Shown: positions 1 to 7,777 of the stretch, piece after piece
How the letters are laid out: each line of letters opens with the position of its first letter
Position numbering within the stretch: the stretch's first letter is position 1
NCBI RefSeq assembly: GCF_014287895.1
Contig: NZ_JACOPP010000001.1
Coordinates: forward strand, 1 to 64,000
Reading direction: 5' to 3'
Source of the DNA: Lawsonibacter hominis
Lineage (GTDB): Bacteria; Bacillota; Clostridia; Oscillospirales; Oscillospiraceae
DNA: 64,000 nt
The notes under the pieces: model-generated
The model's input: the letters and a program-made list of their open reading frames with translations, nothing else
The model's database searches: none
What the model was told of the DNA's origin: nothing
Translations under genes and position numbers: made by a program

Positions 1-297
1 ATGAAACTGAAGGAGGCTGCCAGGAAGGTAGAGGATGGCATTGAGGAGACTCTTACCTACTGCGATTTTCCCAGCGAACACTGGACTCGCATCCGCACCA
101 ACAATGTCATTGAGAGGCTCAACCGGGAGATCCGCCGCCGCACCCGTGTGGTGGGTAGTTTCCCGGATGGTAACTCCGCCCTCATGCTGGTCTGTGCCCG
201 CCTGCGCCATGTGGCCGGCACCCAGTGGGGCAACAAAAAGTACATGAACATGAAGCACCTGGAGGCTGCCGTTGAGGACGCCTCCATTGCTGGCTGA
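1..297 (+). CDS. IS256-family transposase, C-terminal fragment
   Basis: This is the C-terminal end of an IS256/mutator-type DDE transposase. The motif NNVIERLNREIRRRTRVVG followed by a small-residue helix is characteristic of the family's last 100 residues. Full-length members have about 400 residues, so most of the gene lies left of the window. The ATG at base 1 is probably an internal Met and not the start. The stop is followed within 60 bp by a plausible terminal repeat, so the right end of the element looks intact. Whether the copy is functional cannot be judged from here. Confidence 0.85.
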   Translation: MKLKEAARKVEDGIEETLTYCDFPSEHWTRIRTNNVIERLNREIRRRTRVVGSFPDGNSALMLVCARLRHVAGTQWGNKKYMNMKHLEAAVEDASIAG

Positions 298-351
298 CTT
301 CATTCATTCCAGAGCCTGCAAACCAATTTGCGCAAAATCCTTGACACTACC
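1..351 (+). mobile_element. Right end of an IS256-family insertion sequence
   Basis: The transposase 3' end is followed by a short non-coding tail with TTTGCGCAAAATCCTTGACA (about 328-347), which looks like an IS256-type terminal inverted repeat. The boundary at about 351 is inferred, because the left repeat needed to confirm it is outside the window. Confidence 0.5.
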
Positions 352-446
352 TATTTCGACGAAAGGTACTCCAAATGCACAAATAAGGTAAACGGGATCG
401 CTTCTCTTTTCTCCATTGCCGTACGCTTCCCACAGGCGGGGCGGGC

Positions 447-1343
447 TCACAGCTTCCATCGGATGCACACGAAAAAGAACGCCCCGTCCAATCCGGCCTC
501 CAGACCGCAGCCCATCTGGTCAGCCAGCGCCTTGACGATGGCCAGTCCCAGGCCGGTGTTGCGGCCGGTGCGCATTTTGTCCGCGGTGAAGAAGCGGTCG
601 AACACATGGGGGATATCCTCCTGCGTAATGCCGCCGGAACCGTTGCGGAACAGGCTGACCACCGCATCCCCCTCCCGAAACAGACGCACCTCCATCTGTC
701 CCTGACCATGGTCCAAGGCATTGCGGAGCAAATTGGTGAATACCCGCAGGACCCCCGACGGATCCGCCGTCACGCTGGGCAGTCCCTGGGCCAGATCCAC
801 CGTTACATCGAAGCCCGCATCGGTAAAGTCGTTGTAAAAGGCCGCCAGCAATCCGGAGAGGCTGGTATACAGGTCCACCTTTTCCCGCCGGAGCGGGTAC
901 TCCCCGCTCTCCAGCCGGGACAGGTCGTAAAAGCTGGTGATCAGGCTCTGGAGGGCTTTGGCGCGGCTAGCCACCACCGTCAAGTACTCCCTCCGCTCCG
1001 CCGCCGGCAGCGCTTCGTCCTCCAGCAGCTGGAGATAGCCCAAAATGGAGGTGAGCGGAGTGCGCAGGTCGTGGGAGACATTGGCAATCTGCCGGCGCAG
1101 GGAACGCTCCCGCTCCCGAAAGGAGGCCCGGTCGGCCTGCCGCAGCTCCAGCAGTACATTCACCGCGTCCAGCAGTTCCTCCGCCGCGCGATTGGGCGCG
1201 GCCAGACGCAGACGGGCGGCGGAATCGGTGCGCTCCACCTCCCGCAGCTGTTGGGCCGCCCGATGCAGCGCCCTGCGCTGGCTCCAGACCCATATCAGCA
1301 GTATGACGCAGGCCAGCGCCAGCGTCACGCACAAGATCCGCAT
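447..1343 (-). CDS. Sensor histidine kinase, short single-TM type
   Basis: 298-residue membrane sensor kinase. Residues 1-22 form one membrane helix with almost no extracellular part. A dimerisation helix follows, with the H box SHDLRTPLTSILGY (phospho-acceptor His about residue 91). The ATPase domain shows an N box (NLLRNALDHG), an F box (DIPHVFDRFF) and a G2 box (GLGLAIVKALAD). The lack of a sensing loop is typical of intramembrane-sensing kinases that work with ABC transporters. It is the last gene of the minus-strand set response regulator, ATPase, two permeases, kinase, so it probably phosphorylates the regulator at 4162-4869. The start follows a GGGGGA ribosome binding site. The ligand is unknown; a peptide antibiotic is the usual one for this arrangement. 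Confidence 0.85.
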   Translation of the reverse strand: MRILCVTLALACVILLIWVWSQRRALHRAAQQLREVERTDSAARLRLAAPNRAAEELLDAVNVLLELRQADRASFRERERSLRRQIANVSHDLRTPLTSILGYLQLLEDEALPAAERREYLTVVASRAKALQSLITSFYDLSRLESGEYPLRREKVDLYTSLSGLLAAFYNDFTDAGFDVTVDLAQGLPSVTADPSGVLRVFTNLLRNALDHGQGQMEVRLFREGDAVVSLFRNGSGGITQEDIPHVFDRFFTADKMRTGRNTGLGLAIVKALADQMGCGLEAGLDGAFFFVCIRWKL

Positions 1344-1630
1344 CCCAAATTTCCCCCGCTTTCCATACTAAGGGCGCGCCGGCGGGCCGGCGGGCGGCAT
1401 TGCCGCTCTTCCGACACGCCCGGGCGCGCCTTTTTTGAATCAGAAGACTGCCGAGGCTGCCGGCACGGCTGCGCGAACCTTTCACCTCGATTTCCCGCAA
1501 AATGGCCGGCAAACATTTCGTGATCGGAACGGCGGCGGCCAATGTCGATTCCGCAGCCTGGAAAGCCCGCCGGCGTGACGGCGCAGCCCGCCCGCCGCGC
1601 GAAAACAGATCCTTTTCCGCTTCTTTCCCG
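1344..1630. other. Intergenic region, no gene seen
   Basis: About 290 bp of very GC-rich sequence separate the permease from the kinase. It holds inverted GGCGCGCC-type arms (about 1372-1434) that could fold into a hairpin near the kinase start, and no convincing open reading frame. It may attenuate kinase expression relative to the transporter. Confidence 0.4.
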
Positions 1631-2386
1631 CTAGCGCAGGTCCATCCGCCGGAAGAACAGCAGGCCCGCGCCCGCGCCGACCGCCAGCCAGCCCAGTCCG
1701 ACCCCCCAGCACCAGAGCAGGTACTCCCCGCTGATCCAGCCGCTCGGCAAGCCCGATATCAGCAGCGTGCACGGTATGAGAACCGCCTGAAGCAGGCGAA
1801 ACGGCCAAGCCGCCATGTTTCCCCCGAAGAAACCGGCTGCCAGAACGGTCAGGATCGGCTGGCCAATGAAAAAGGCGACGTAGTAGCCCGCCATCCATAC
1901 CGCCGTGCTGCGCACCAGCAGAGCCAGTGTGTGACACAGGGCAAACATGCCGCACCACAGCGGCACGGCCCCCAGCAGGCAAACGCCCACCCGGTACAGA
2001 TTGGACCACGCCGCATCGGGATCTCCCCGGGGAAGCAGCAGCCTTCCAGTGGCCAGTACGCCCCCCACCAGGATCAGGGCCAGGAGCAGCCCCAGCAGTA
2101 GCCCGGCCGCCAGCTTGCCCCAGTAGATCCGTCCCCGGCTCAGGCCGAACGAGAGCTCGTTTTTCAGGGTATCCCGGCTCCCTGCGTCCACCAAATGGGC
2201 CAGCAGCGGGGCCAGCGGCATCCCGGTGACCATGGTGAGGGAGACCCCGGCGGCCAGGTCGGCAAAGTAGCCTCCGCTGAACAGCCAGCCGTACAGGTGC
2301 GCGCAGAACAGCAGCAGCGCCGCCAGAACGTAACAGCTCTTACGCCGGAAGACCTTCCACAGCTCCGCCTTGATATAGTTGAGCAC
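1631..2386 (-). CDS. ABC-2 type transporter permease
   Basis: 251-residue integral membrane protein with about six hydrophobic segments. The early motif DTLKNELSFGLSRGRIYWGK closely matches one in the next permease upstream (HNTLKNEVSYGLPRGRIYLGK, in shortened form), so the two are paralogues that probably form a heterodimeric channel with the ATPase at 3156-4079. It ends in a basic FFRR tail on the cytoplasmic side. The family resembles lantibiotic/bacitracin-type exporters (BcrB-like). The two-component genes in the same operon support a role in envelope stress or antimicrobial peptide resistance; the substrate is inferred only from this context. Confidence 0.8.
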   Translation of the reverse strand: MLNYIKAELWKVFRRKSCYVLAALLLFCAHLYGWLFSGGYFADLAAGVSLTMVTGMPLAPLLAHLVDAGSRDTLKNELSFGLSRGRIYWGKLAAGLLLGLLLALILVGGVLATGRLLLPRGDPDAAWSNLYRVGVCLLGAVPLWCGMFALCHTLALLVRSTAVWMAGYYVAFFIGQPILTVLAAGFFGGNMAAWPFRLLQAVLIPCTLLISGLPSGWISGEYLLWCWGVGLGWLAVGAGAGLLFFRRMDLR

Positions 2387-2407
2387 GGCCTTCCCTCCTA
2401 TCCGGGC

Positions 2408-3163
2408 CTACCGGATCTCTTTCCGCCGGAAAATGGCCAGTCCCACGACGGTGGACCCCACGCACCAGACCGCGCCTACGATCCAGCACAGGCCCACGTA
2501 AGGCCAGTCAAACGCCATGCTGGCCAGCGTATCCAGCATGACGCCGGGCAGGAAGTGCCGGATGCATTCAAAGACCGGGCTGATCAGCAGCCCCAGCGCC
2601 TGAAACACACTGGCCAGGACCACCAGGATACCGATCGACAGGAAGGCGGCCATGGTACTGCTGCGTACCAGGAAATAGCAGGCCATCACCAGGGCCTGGC
2701 CGCCCAGCCAGAGGGGGAAGGCCCCCGCCAGGCAATAGCCCAGCAGGCTCCAGACCGTCCCATCACTCCCGTCATGGGGGAAGAGCAGCCAACAGCCGCC
2801 CAAATAGAAGCCGATCAGCACCACACAGGCCGCCAGCGCCACCAACATGGATACCAGCAGCTTGCCCAGATAGATGCGCCCGCGGGGCAGGCCGTAGGAC
2901 ACCTCGTTTTTCAGGGTATTGTGCTTGTACTGATCGGAGAAGACGATATCTCCGGTGATCAGGGTGGCGTAGAGACCGAAGCTGAGGATGGCAGCCACCA
3001 TGACGGCGGTGGAATGGAAACTGATATTCGTGTTGCCCCAGGAATAGGTGAGCCAGGAGCCCAGCAGCAGCAGGCTTTCCCCGGCCAGGCAAACCAGCAG
3101 GGCAATGTAGAGGTACTTGCGGCGGAAGGCCTTGGTACACTCGGCGCGCAGGTAATCAGCCAT
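2408..3163 (-). CDS. ABC-2 type transporter permease (paralogue)
   Basis: 251-residue membrane protein, paralogous to the permease just downstream, with six predicted membrane helices and the same TLKNExSxGLxRGRIY motif after helix 2. I chose the ATG at 3163, which has a GGGGG ribosome binding site 8 bp upstream, over a GTG three codons earlier. Its start overlaps the end of the ATPase gene by a few bases, so the two are translationally coupled. It most likely forms the membrane part of the exporter with the neighbouring permease. Confidence 0.8.
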   Translation of the reverse strand: MADYLRAECTKAFRRKYLYIALLVCLAGESLLLLGSWLTYSWGNTNISFHSTAVMVAAILSFGLYATLITGDIVFSDQYKHNTLKNEVSYGLPRGRIYLGKLLVSMLVALAACVVLIGFYLGGCWLLFPHDGSDGTVWSLLGYCLAGAFPLWLGGQALVMACYFLVRSSTMAAFLSIGILVVLASVFQALGLLISPVFECIRHFLPGVMLDTLASMAFDWPYVGLCWIVGAVWCVGSTVVGLAIFRRKEIR

Positions 3164-4079
3164 GACGGGCACCCCCGATCATGGACAGGAAGTAGTCCTC
3201 CAGATTGGCCCCCCGGCCCTCGACGCCGCCCAAGGACACGCCGCCCTCCACCAGCGCCCGGGTGACCTGCTCCGGCCGGTCCAGGCAGTCGTACAGCCGG
3301 ATCACATTGCCCGGCAGCACCTCGTAGTCCCGGACCTCCAGGTCCCGCTCCAGCACCAGGGAGGCTTTGGCCGCATCGTCCACGTGCAGCTCGATGCACG
3401 CCCGGCATTTGGTCTCCAGCGCCTTGGCGGTGATCTGCTCCAGCATCAGGCCGTTGTCGATAAAGCCGTAACAGGTGGCCAGATTGGAGAGTTCGGACAG
3501 GATGTGGCTGGAGATCAATATCGTGGTCTGCCGCTGGCGGCACAGATCCAGCAGGATGTTGCGGAACTCCACGATCCCCTCTGGGTCCAGACCGTTGATG
3601 GGCTCGTCCAGCAGCAGCAGGTCGGGCCGGTTCATCAGCGCCAGCGCCAGCCCCAGGCGCTGCTTCATGCCCAGAGAGAAGTTTTTGAACTTCTTCTTCC
3701 CGGTACCGGCCAGCCCCACATCTTCCAGCGCCTCCTCCGTCACATGCCGGCCGGGGATGCCCCGCTGGAGGCGGTAATATTCCAGGTTCTCACGGGCAGT
3801 CAGGTAGGGGTAAAAACTGGGCGTCTCCACCATGACGCCGGTGCGCTGGCGCATCTGGCCCAGCTCCCTCTCCCCGGTGGCCCCGAACAGCTCGATCTCC
3901 CCGTCGGTGGGGATGGTCTGGGCTGTGATCATACGGATTATGGTGGTTTTGCCCGCACCGTTGCGGCCCACCAGGCCGTAGATCTGCCCCTGCTCCAGCG
4001 ACAGATCGACATGGTCCACCGCCAGGTGGTTCCCGTAGCGCTTGGTCAGTCCCCGCAGCGCCAACACAATTTCTGACAT
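3156..4079 (-). CDS. ABC transporter ATP-binding protein (BcrA-like)
   Basis: 307-residue cytoplasmic ATPase. The Walker A motif GRNGAGKTT is at about residue 38, the signature NFSLGMKQRLGLALAL at about 133, Walker B LLLLDEPINGLDPEG at about 152, and an H-loop His in ILISSHILSE. The C-terminal 90 residues form the divergent extension typical of BcrA/antibiotic-export ATPases. It powers the two permeases downstream. The gene sits between the response regulator and the permeases in one minus-strand operon, so it is probably induced by the compound that the system removes or senses. Confidence 0.88.
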   Translation of the reverse strand: MSEIVLALRGLTKRYGNHLAVDHVDLSLEQGQIYGLVGRNGAGKTTIIRMITAQTIPTDGEIELFGATGERELGQMRQRTGVMVETPSFYPYLTARENLEYYRLQRGIPGRHVTEEALEDVGLAGTGKKKFKNFSLGMKQRLGLALALMNRPDLLLLDEPINGLDPEGIVEFRNILLDLCRQRQTTILISSHILSELSNLATCYGFIDNGLMLEQITAKALETKCRACIELHVDDAAKASLVLERDLEVRDYEVLPGNVIRLYDCLDRPEQVTRALVEGGVSLGGVEGRGANLEDYFLSMIGGARHG

Positions 4080-4161
4080 TTGGCATCAGCCTTTCTCTTG
4101 GATTGTGATGCCAGTATACGCGCAAGGCAACAATTTGCCTTTAAGCAAAGATGAAGAAAGC

Positions 4162-4869
4162 TTAAAGAGGTTCGTCCTGCCCCTCCGCCAGCTTAAAGCC
4201 GATGCCCCAGACCGTTTTGATATATTCCCGCTCGCTGGCGCGGGCCAGTTTGGCGCGCAGGTTGGAGATGTGGACGTTGACGGTGTTGTCGTCCCCAACA
4301 TACGCTCCGCCCCACACCTGCTCATAGAGCTGCTCCCGGGTGAAGACCTTTTTGGGGTGTTCCATCAGCAGCGTGAGGATATGAAACTCCCGGGCGGTGA
4401 GCGGCACCGGCGTTCCCGCCGCGGTGACGCTCACCCCCTCCCGGTCCAGGACCAGATCCCCATGGGTGAGCACCGCGCCGGCCGCGCCGCCCCGGTCGAA
4501 CTGCTTGTAGCGCCGCAGCTGGGCCTCCACCCGGGCCAGCACCTCGGCATTGTCAAAGGGTTTGGGAAGAAAGTCGTCGGCGCCCAGCCGGAGCACGTTT
4601 ACACGGTCCTCCAGCGCCGCCTTGGCGGAGAGGACGAGGATGGGCATGGTCTTTTTCCGCCGCAGCTGGGCGATGAACTCCTCCCCGCTCAGTCCGGGCA
4701 GCATCAGGTCCAGCAGCACCAGGTCATAGTCGTACCGCTCCGCCCAAAGCATCGCTTCGCTGCCGGAAAAGGCGGGGCGGCAGTCGTAGCCCGCCCCTTC
4801 CAGGATCCGGCACAGCAGCTTATTGATATCCGCATCGTCTTCCACCACAAGGATATGACAGGTATCCAT
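4162..4869 (-). CDS. OmpR-family response regulator
   Basis: 235-residue two-component regulator. The receiver domain has the acidic pocket VVEDD (about 8-12), the phospho-acceptor Asp in LVLLDLMLPG (about residue 54) and a conserved Lys in FLPKPF. The C-terminal winged-helix domain (about 130-228) has LTAREFHILTLLMEHPKKVF, the usual OmpR/PhoB pattern. It heads the operon with the ABC transporter and the kinase at 447-1343. The start is one base beyond the rqcH stop, so it may be partly co-transcribed with rqcH. It is expected to activate its own transporter operon. Confidence 0.88.
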   Translation of the reverse strand: MDTCHILVVEDDADINKLLCRILEGAGYDCRPAFSGSEAMLWAERYDYDLVLLDLMLPGLSGEEFIAQLRRKKTMPILVLSAKAALEDRVNVLRLGADDFLPKPFDNAEVLARVEAQLRRYKQFDRGGAAGAVLTHGDLVLDREGVSVTAAGTPVPLTAREFHILTLLMEHPKKVFTREQLYEQVWGGAYVGDDNTVNVHISNLRAKLARASEREYIKTVWGIGFKLAEGQDEPL

Positions 4870-4870
4870 C

Positions 4871-6595
4871 TCATTTCACCCTCAATCGCTTGGCCAATTC
4901 CGGGTCCGGGTCCACCACGGCGGTCTGATAGGTGGAATAGACCACCATGCCGGGCCGGGCTCCCGCCGGCTTTTTCACATATTTCACCGGGGTATAGTCC
5001 ACCGGCACCTTTTTGCCGTCCCTGGCCTGGGAAAAATACGCCGCCAGCTGGGCCGCCTCGGTCAGGCTCCGGGCGTCGGCCCCGCCCCCCTCCAGCCAGA
5101 GGATCACATGGGAGCCGTGGATCTTTTGGGTGTGCAGCCAGAGGTCGCTCTTATAGGCCTGCTTGGTGGTGAGCCGGTCGTTTTGGCTGTTGTTCTTGCC
5201 CACCGAGATCCGCAGACCGGCGGAGGAGCGAAACTCCATGGGCTTTCCGGAGACCTTCCGGCCGCGGTCTTTGGCCTTGCCCGGGCGGCGGAGATAGCCG
5301 GTCTCGGCCAGCTCCTGCCGGATCTCCTGCAGATCCCGCTCCCCCTCCGCCAGGGAGATATTCTCCAGAACGCTGTTCAGATACTCCAGCTCCCGCCGCC
5401 CCTTCTCCATTTGAAGGGCAAGCATCTGCCGGGCGGTCTTGGCCTTGTTGTACGCCCTATAGTATTTGGCAGCATTCTGCTGAGGGGTGAGCAGGGGGTC
5501 CAGGGGGATGTCCGTCTGCTTCCCCTCCGGGTCATAGTAATCTACAGCCCGGAAGGTGCTCATTCCCTTTTGCATCGCGTGGAGATTGGAGGTAAGGAGA
5601 TCCCCCAGCTCCCGCTGGCGCTCCCGCGTTTCGGTCGCCTCCAGCTCCTTTTCCTGGTTGGCCAGCTTGCGCGCCGTCCGGTCCCGGGCGCTGGTCACCG
5701 ACTTGACCAGATCCTGCCCCCGCTGGCGCACCCGCTCCATCTGCTCCCGCTCCTCGTAGAAGCCGTCCAGAAGCTGCGAAAAGCTTTCCTGCCGGCGGCT
5801 CTCGGTCTGGGGCCCGTACTGGAGGATGGGCAGAAACGTAACGTCCGTCCCCTTCCCTTCCCGCACCAAGAGATAAGGGGCGAAGTCCTCCCGCCGGACG
5901 GCGTCCAGCAGCTTTTCCAGCTCCCGCGCCAGGGGCTCCCCATCCCCGCCCGCCCGGAACGCCAATTCCCGGGCGATCAGGGGCGACAGACCGTTGAAGG
6001 TATCCAGCAGCAGCTTGTCCGCCTCCCGCCCGGTGGGGTTGTCCAGCGCCCGGCGCAGGCCTTCGCCGTCCAGCGCCATGGGGTCCAGTTTATCCGGCGC
6101 GGGGGGCAGGCGGTAAAACAGGCCCGGCAGCACCTGGCGCTGGCGGGACATGTCGCCGTCCACCCGGCGCAGGCAGTCGATGATACGCCCCTCCCCGTCC
6201 AGCAGGATCAGATTGGAGTTGCGGCCCAGGGCCTCTAGCACCAGGCGGCGCTCCACCCGGTCCCCCAGCTCGTCGATGGTCTCCAGACGGAAGTCCAGCA
6301 GGCGCTCCATGGGGGGCTGCTTCAGCTCCAGAATGCGCCCGCCCAGCAGGTGCTTGCGCAGCAGCATGCAAAACATGGGCGGCGTGTCCGGGTTCTCCCG
6401 GTTCCGGGTCGTCAGGTGGGCCCGCGGGTGGCCCGGGTTGGCCGAGAGCAGCAGGCGCACGTTCTCCCCCCGGCCCCGGATGCAGAGCAGCAGTTCCTCC
6501 CGGGCAGGCTGATAGATCTTGTCGATCTTCCCCCCCAGGAGAGAGCGGCGCAGTTCTCCCGCCACGGCGGTCAGGCAAAGGGCGTCTAGCGGCAT
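4871..6595 (-). CDS. rqcH: Ribosome quality control factor RqcH (NFACT family)
   Basis: 574-residue NFACT protein (NFACT-N, HhH, coiled coil, NFACT-R). It binds obstructed 50S subunits carrying peptidyl-tRNA and recruits tRNA-Ala to add C-terminal alanine tails that mark the stalled chain for degradation. Visible landmarks are the N-terminal MPLDALCLTAVAGEL start, the long charged coiled coil at about 280-430, and the C-terminal NFACT-R segment with DLWLHTQKIHGSHVIL. Older annotations call it fibronectin-binding protein. The ATG follows a GGAGGAG site inside the end of mrnC, which it overlaps by 10 bp, so the two are translationally coupled. Confidence 0.92.
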   Translation of the reverse strand: MPLDALCLTAVAGELRRSLLGGKIDKIYQPAREELLLCIRGRGENVRLLLSANPGHPRAHLTTRNRENPDTPPMFCMLLRKHLLGGRILELKQPPMERLLDFRLETIDELGDRVERRLVLEALGRNSNLILLDGEGRIIDCLRRVDGDMSRQRQVLPGLFYRLPPAPDKLDPMALDGEGLRRALDNPTGREADKLLLDTFNGLSPLIARELAFRAGGDGEPLARELEKLLDAVRREDFAPYLLVREGKGTDVTFLPILQYGPQTESRRQESFSQLLDGFYEEREQMERVRQRGQDLVKSVTSARDRTARKLANQEKELEATETRERQRELGDLLTSNLHAMQKGMSTFRAVDYYDPEGKQTDIPLDPLLTPQQNAAKYYRAYNKAKTARQMLALQMEKGRRELEYLNSVLENISLAEGERDLQEIRQELAETGYLRRPGKAKDRGRKVSGKPMEFRSSAGLRISVGKNNSQNDRLTTKQAYKSDLWLHTQKIHGSHVILWLEGGGADARSLTEAAQLAAYFSQARDGKKVPVDYTPVKYVKKPAGARPGMVVYSTYQTAVVDPDPELAKRLRVK

Positions 6596-6999
6596 GGGTT
6601 CTCCTCCATCATCTGCTCGAACAGTTCATTCAGCCGTTCCGTCCGGCCCTGAAGCCAGAGCCAGCCGAACAGGGCCTCCAGTCCGGTGGCGGTCTGATAG
6701 TCCGCCCGGCTGGCGTTTTGGGGCACGCTGTGGGGGCTGGTGTTGCGGCCCCGGCGGAACACGTCGGCCTCCTCCCCGATGAGCTGCGGCAAAATCTTCT
6801 CCGCAGCCCTGGCCTGGGCCGGCGCGGCCACATAGCCCACAGTGGCCTTATGCAGCCCCCGGGAGGTGGCCTTTCCGTGCAGGCACAGCCAGGAGCGCAC
6901 CATCAGCTCGAACACTCCGTCCCCCAGATGGGCCAGGCCCAGAGTGCTGATGGCCCGGACGGCGTCCGGGCGGGTGTTCAGATGAAAATAATTGGTCAT
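6586..6999 (-). CDS. mrnC: Mini-ribonuclease 3
   Basis: 137-residue RNase III-like nuclease without a dsRNA-binding domain. It matures 23S rRNA in Firmicutes. The catalytic-fold signature is seen as LGLAHLGDGVFELMVR (Asp in the LGD motif) and a second acidic helix TGLEALFGWLWL (Glu). Length matches the family (130-150 residues). The start has a GAGGAAAC ribosome binding site. It is the first gene of a transcript running into rqcH, with a possible promoter TTGTTT-17-TATACT on the minus strand just upstream (about 7038-7066). Confidence 0.9.
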   Translation of the reverse strand: MTNYFHLNTRPDAVRAISTLGLAHLGDGVFELMVRSWLCLHGKATSRGLHKATVGYVAAPAQARAAEKILPQLIGEEADVFRRGRNTSPHSVPQNASRADYQTATGLEALFGWLWLQGRTERLNELFEQMMEENPCR

Positions 7000-7085
7000 A
7001 GGTATGTTTCCTCATTTGATACGAATAATATTAGACAGAGTATACCGCAAAACCGCTGGAAAAACAACCGGGAAGGATGAATCCT

Positions 7086-7706
7086 ATGGAACTGCGCTAT
7101 CCTTATCAGCTTCCTCCTCTGCCCTATGCCTACGACGCACTGGAAGATGAGATCAGCGAAAAGACCCTGCACTTTCACCACGACAAGCACTTGAAGAGCT
7201 ATATCGACAATCTGAACACCGCCCTGGCCGACCGCCCCGAAGAGCAGAACAAAACGCTGGAAGAGCTGCTCCGGCACCTGGACTGTCTCTCCGAGCCCAA
7301 GCGCACCGCCATCCGCAACAACGGCGGCGGGGTATACAACCATCTGCTCTACTTCAACTGCCTGAGTCCGGAGCGGGGCCTGCGGCCCTCCGGCGGCCTG
7401 GCCGCCGCCCTGGAGCGGGATTTCGGCTCCTATGACGACTGGCGCGCCGCGATGAAGGCCGCCGCTCTGGGCCAGTTTGGCTCCGGTTACGCCTGGCTGG
7501 TCTGCGAGCGCTCCGGGGCTCTCTCGGTCCTGAAGACCGCCAACCAGGACTCTCCCCTGTCTCTGGGGCTGTGGCCCCTTCTGTGCGTGGACGTGTGGGA
7601 GCACGCCTATTATCTGGATTACCAGAACCGCCGCCCCGACTACGTGGAGCGCTGGTTCGAGCGCATCCACTGGCCCTTCGTCCAGCAGCGCTACGAACAG
7701 CGGTAA
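7086..7706 (+). CDS. sodA: Iron/manganese superoxide dismutase
   Basis: 206-residue Fe/Mn superoxide dismutase, converting superoxide to O2 and H2O2 in the cytoplasm. All four metal ligands are visible: His in HFHHDKHL, His in VYNHLLYFN, and Asp and His in CVDVWEHAYYLDY. The motif FGSGYAWLV replaces the common FGSGWAWL. I chose the second ATG (7086), which has AAGGA at 8 bp; the ATG at 7077 lies inside that site. The gene protects an otherwise anaerobic cell from oxygen exposure. It is divergent from mrnC and is followed by a strong hairpin before ypeB. Confidence 0.92.
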   Translation: MELRYPYQLPPLPYAYDALEDEISEKTLHFHHDKHLKSYIDNLNTALADRPEEQNKTLEELLRHLDCLSEPKRTAIRNNGGGVYNHLLYFNCLSPERGLRPSGGLAAALERDFGSYDDWRAAMKAAALGQFGSGYAWLVCERSGALSVLKTANQDSPLSLGLWPLLCVDVWEHAYYLDYQNRRPDYVERWFERIHWPFVQQRYEQR

Positions 7707-7730
7707 CATTTTCTTGTCCCGCTCGTGAGA

Positions 7731-7777
7731 AAAAATGCCCTCTTTTGGTGAAACTACCGCCAAAGGAGGGCGTTTTT
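7731..7777 (+). terminator. Terminator-like hairpin that also covers the ypeB ribosome binding site
   Basis: The arms 7737-7748 and 7760-7771 pair over 12 bp with one G-T pair and an 11-nt loop. An A5 run before (7731-7735) and a T5 run after (7773-7777) extend the stem to about 18 bp. It has the form of a Rho-independent terminator for the sod transcript on the plus strand. The 3' arm contains AAAGGAGGG, the ypeB ribosome binding site, and the T run touches the ypeB ATG at 7778. Confidence 0.75.
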
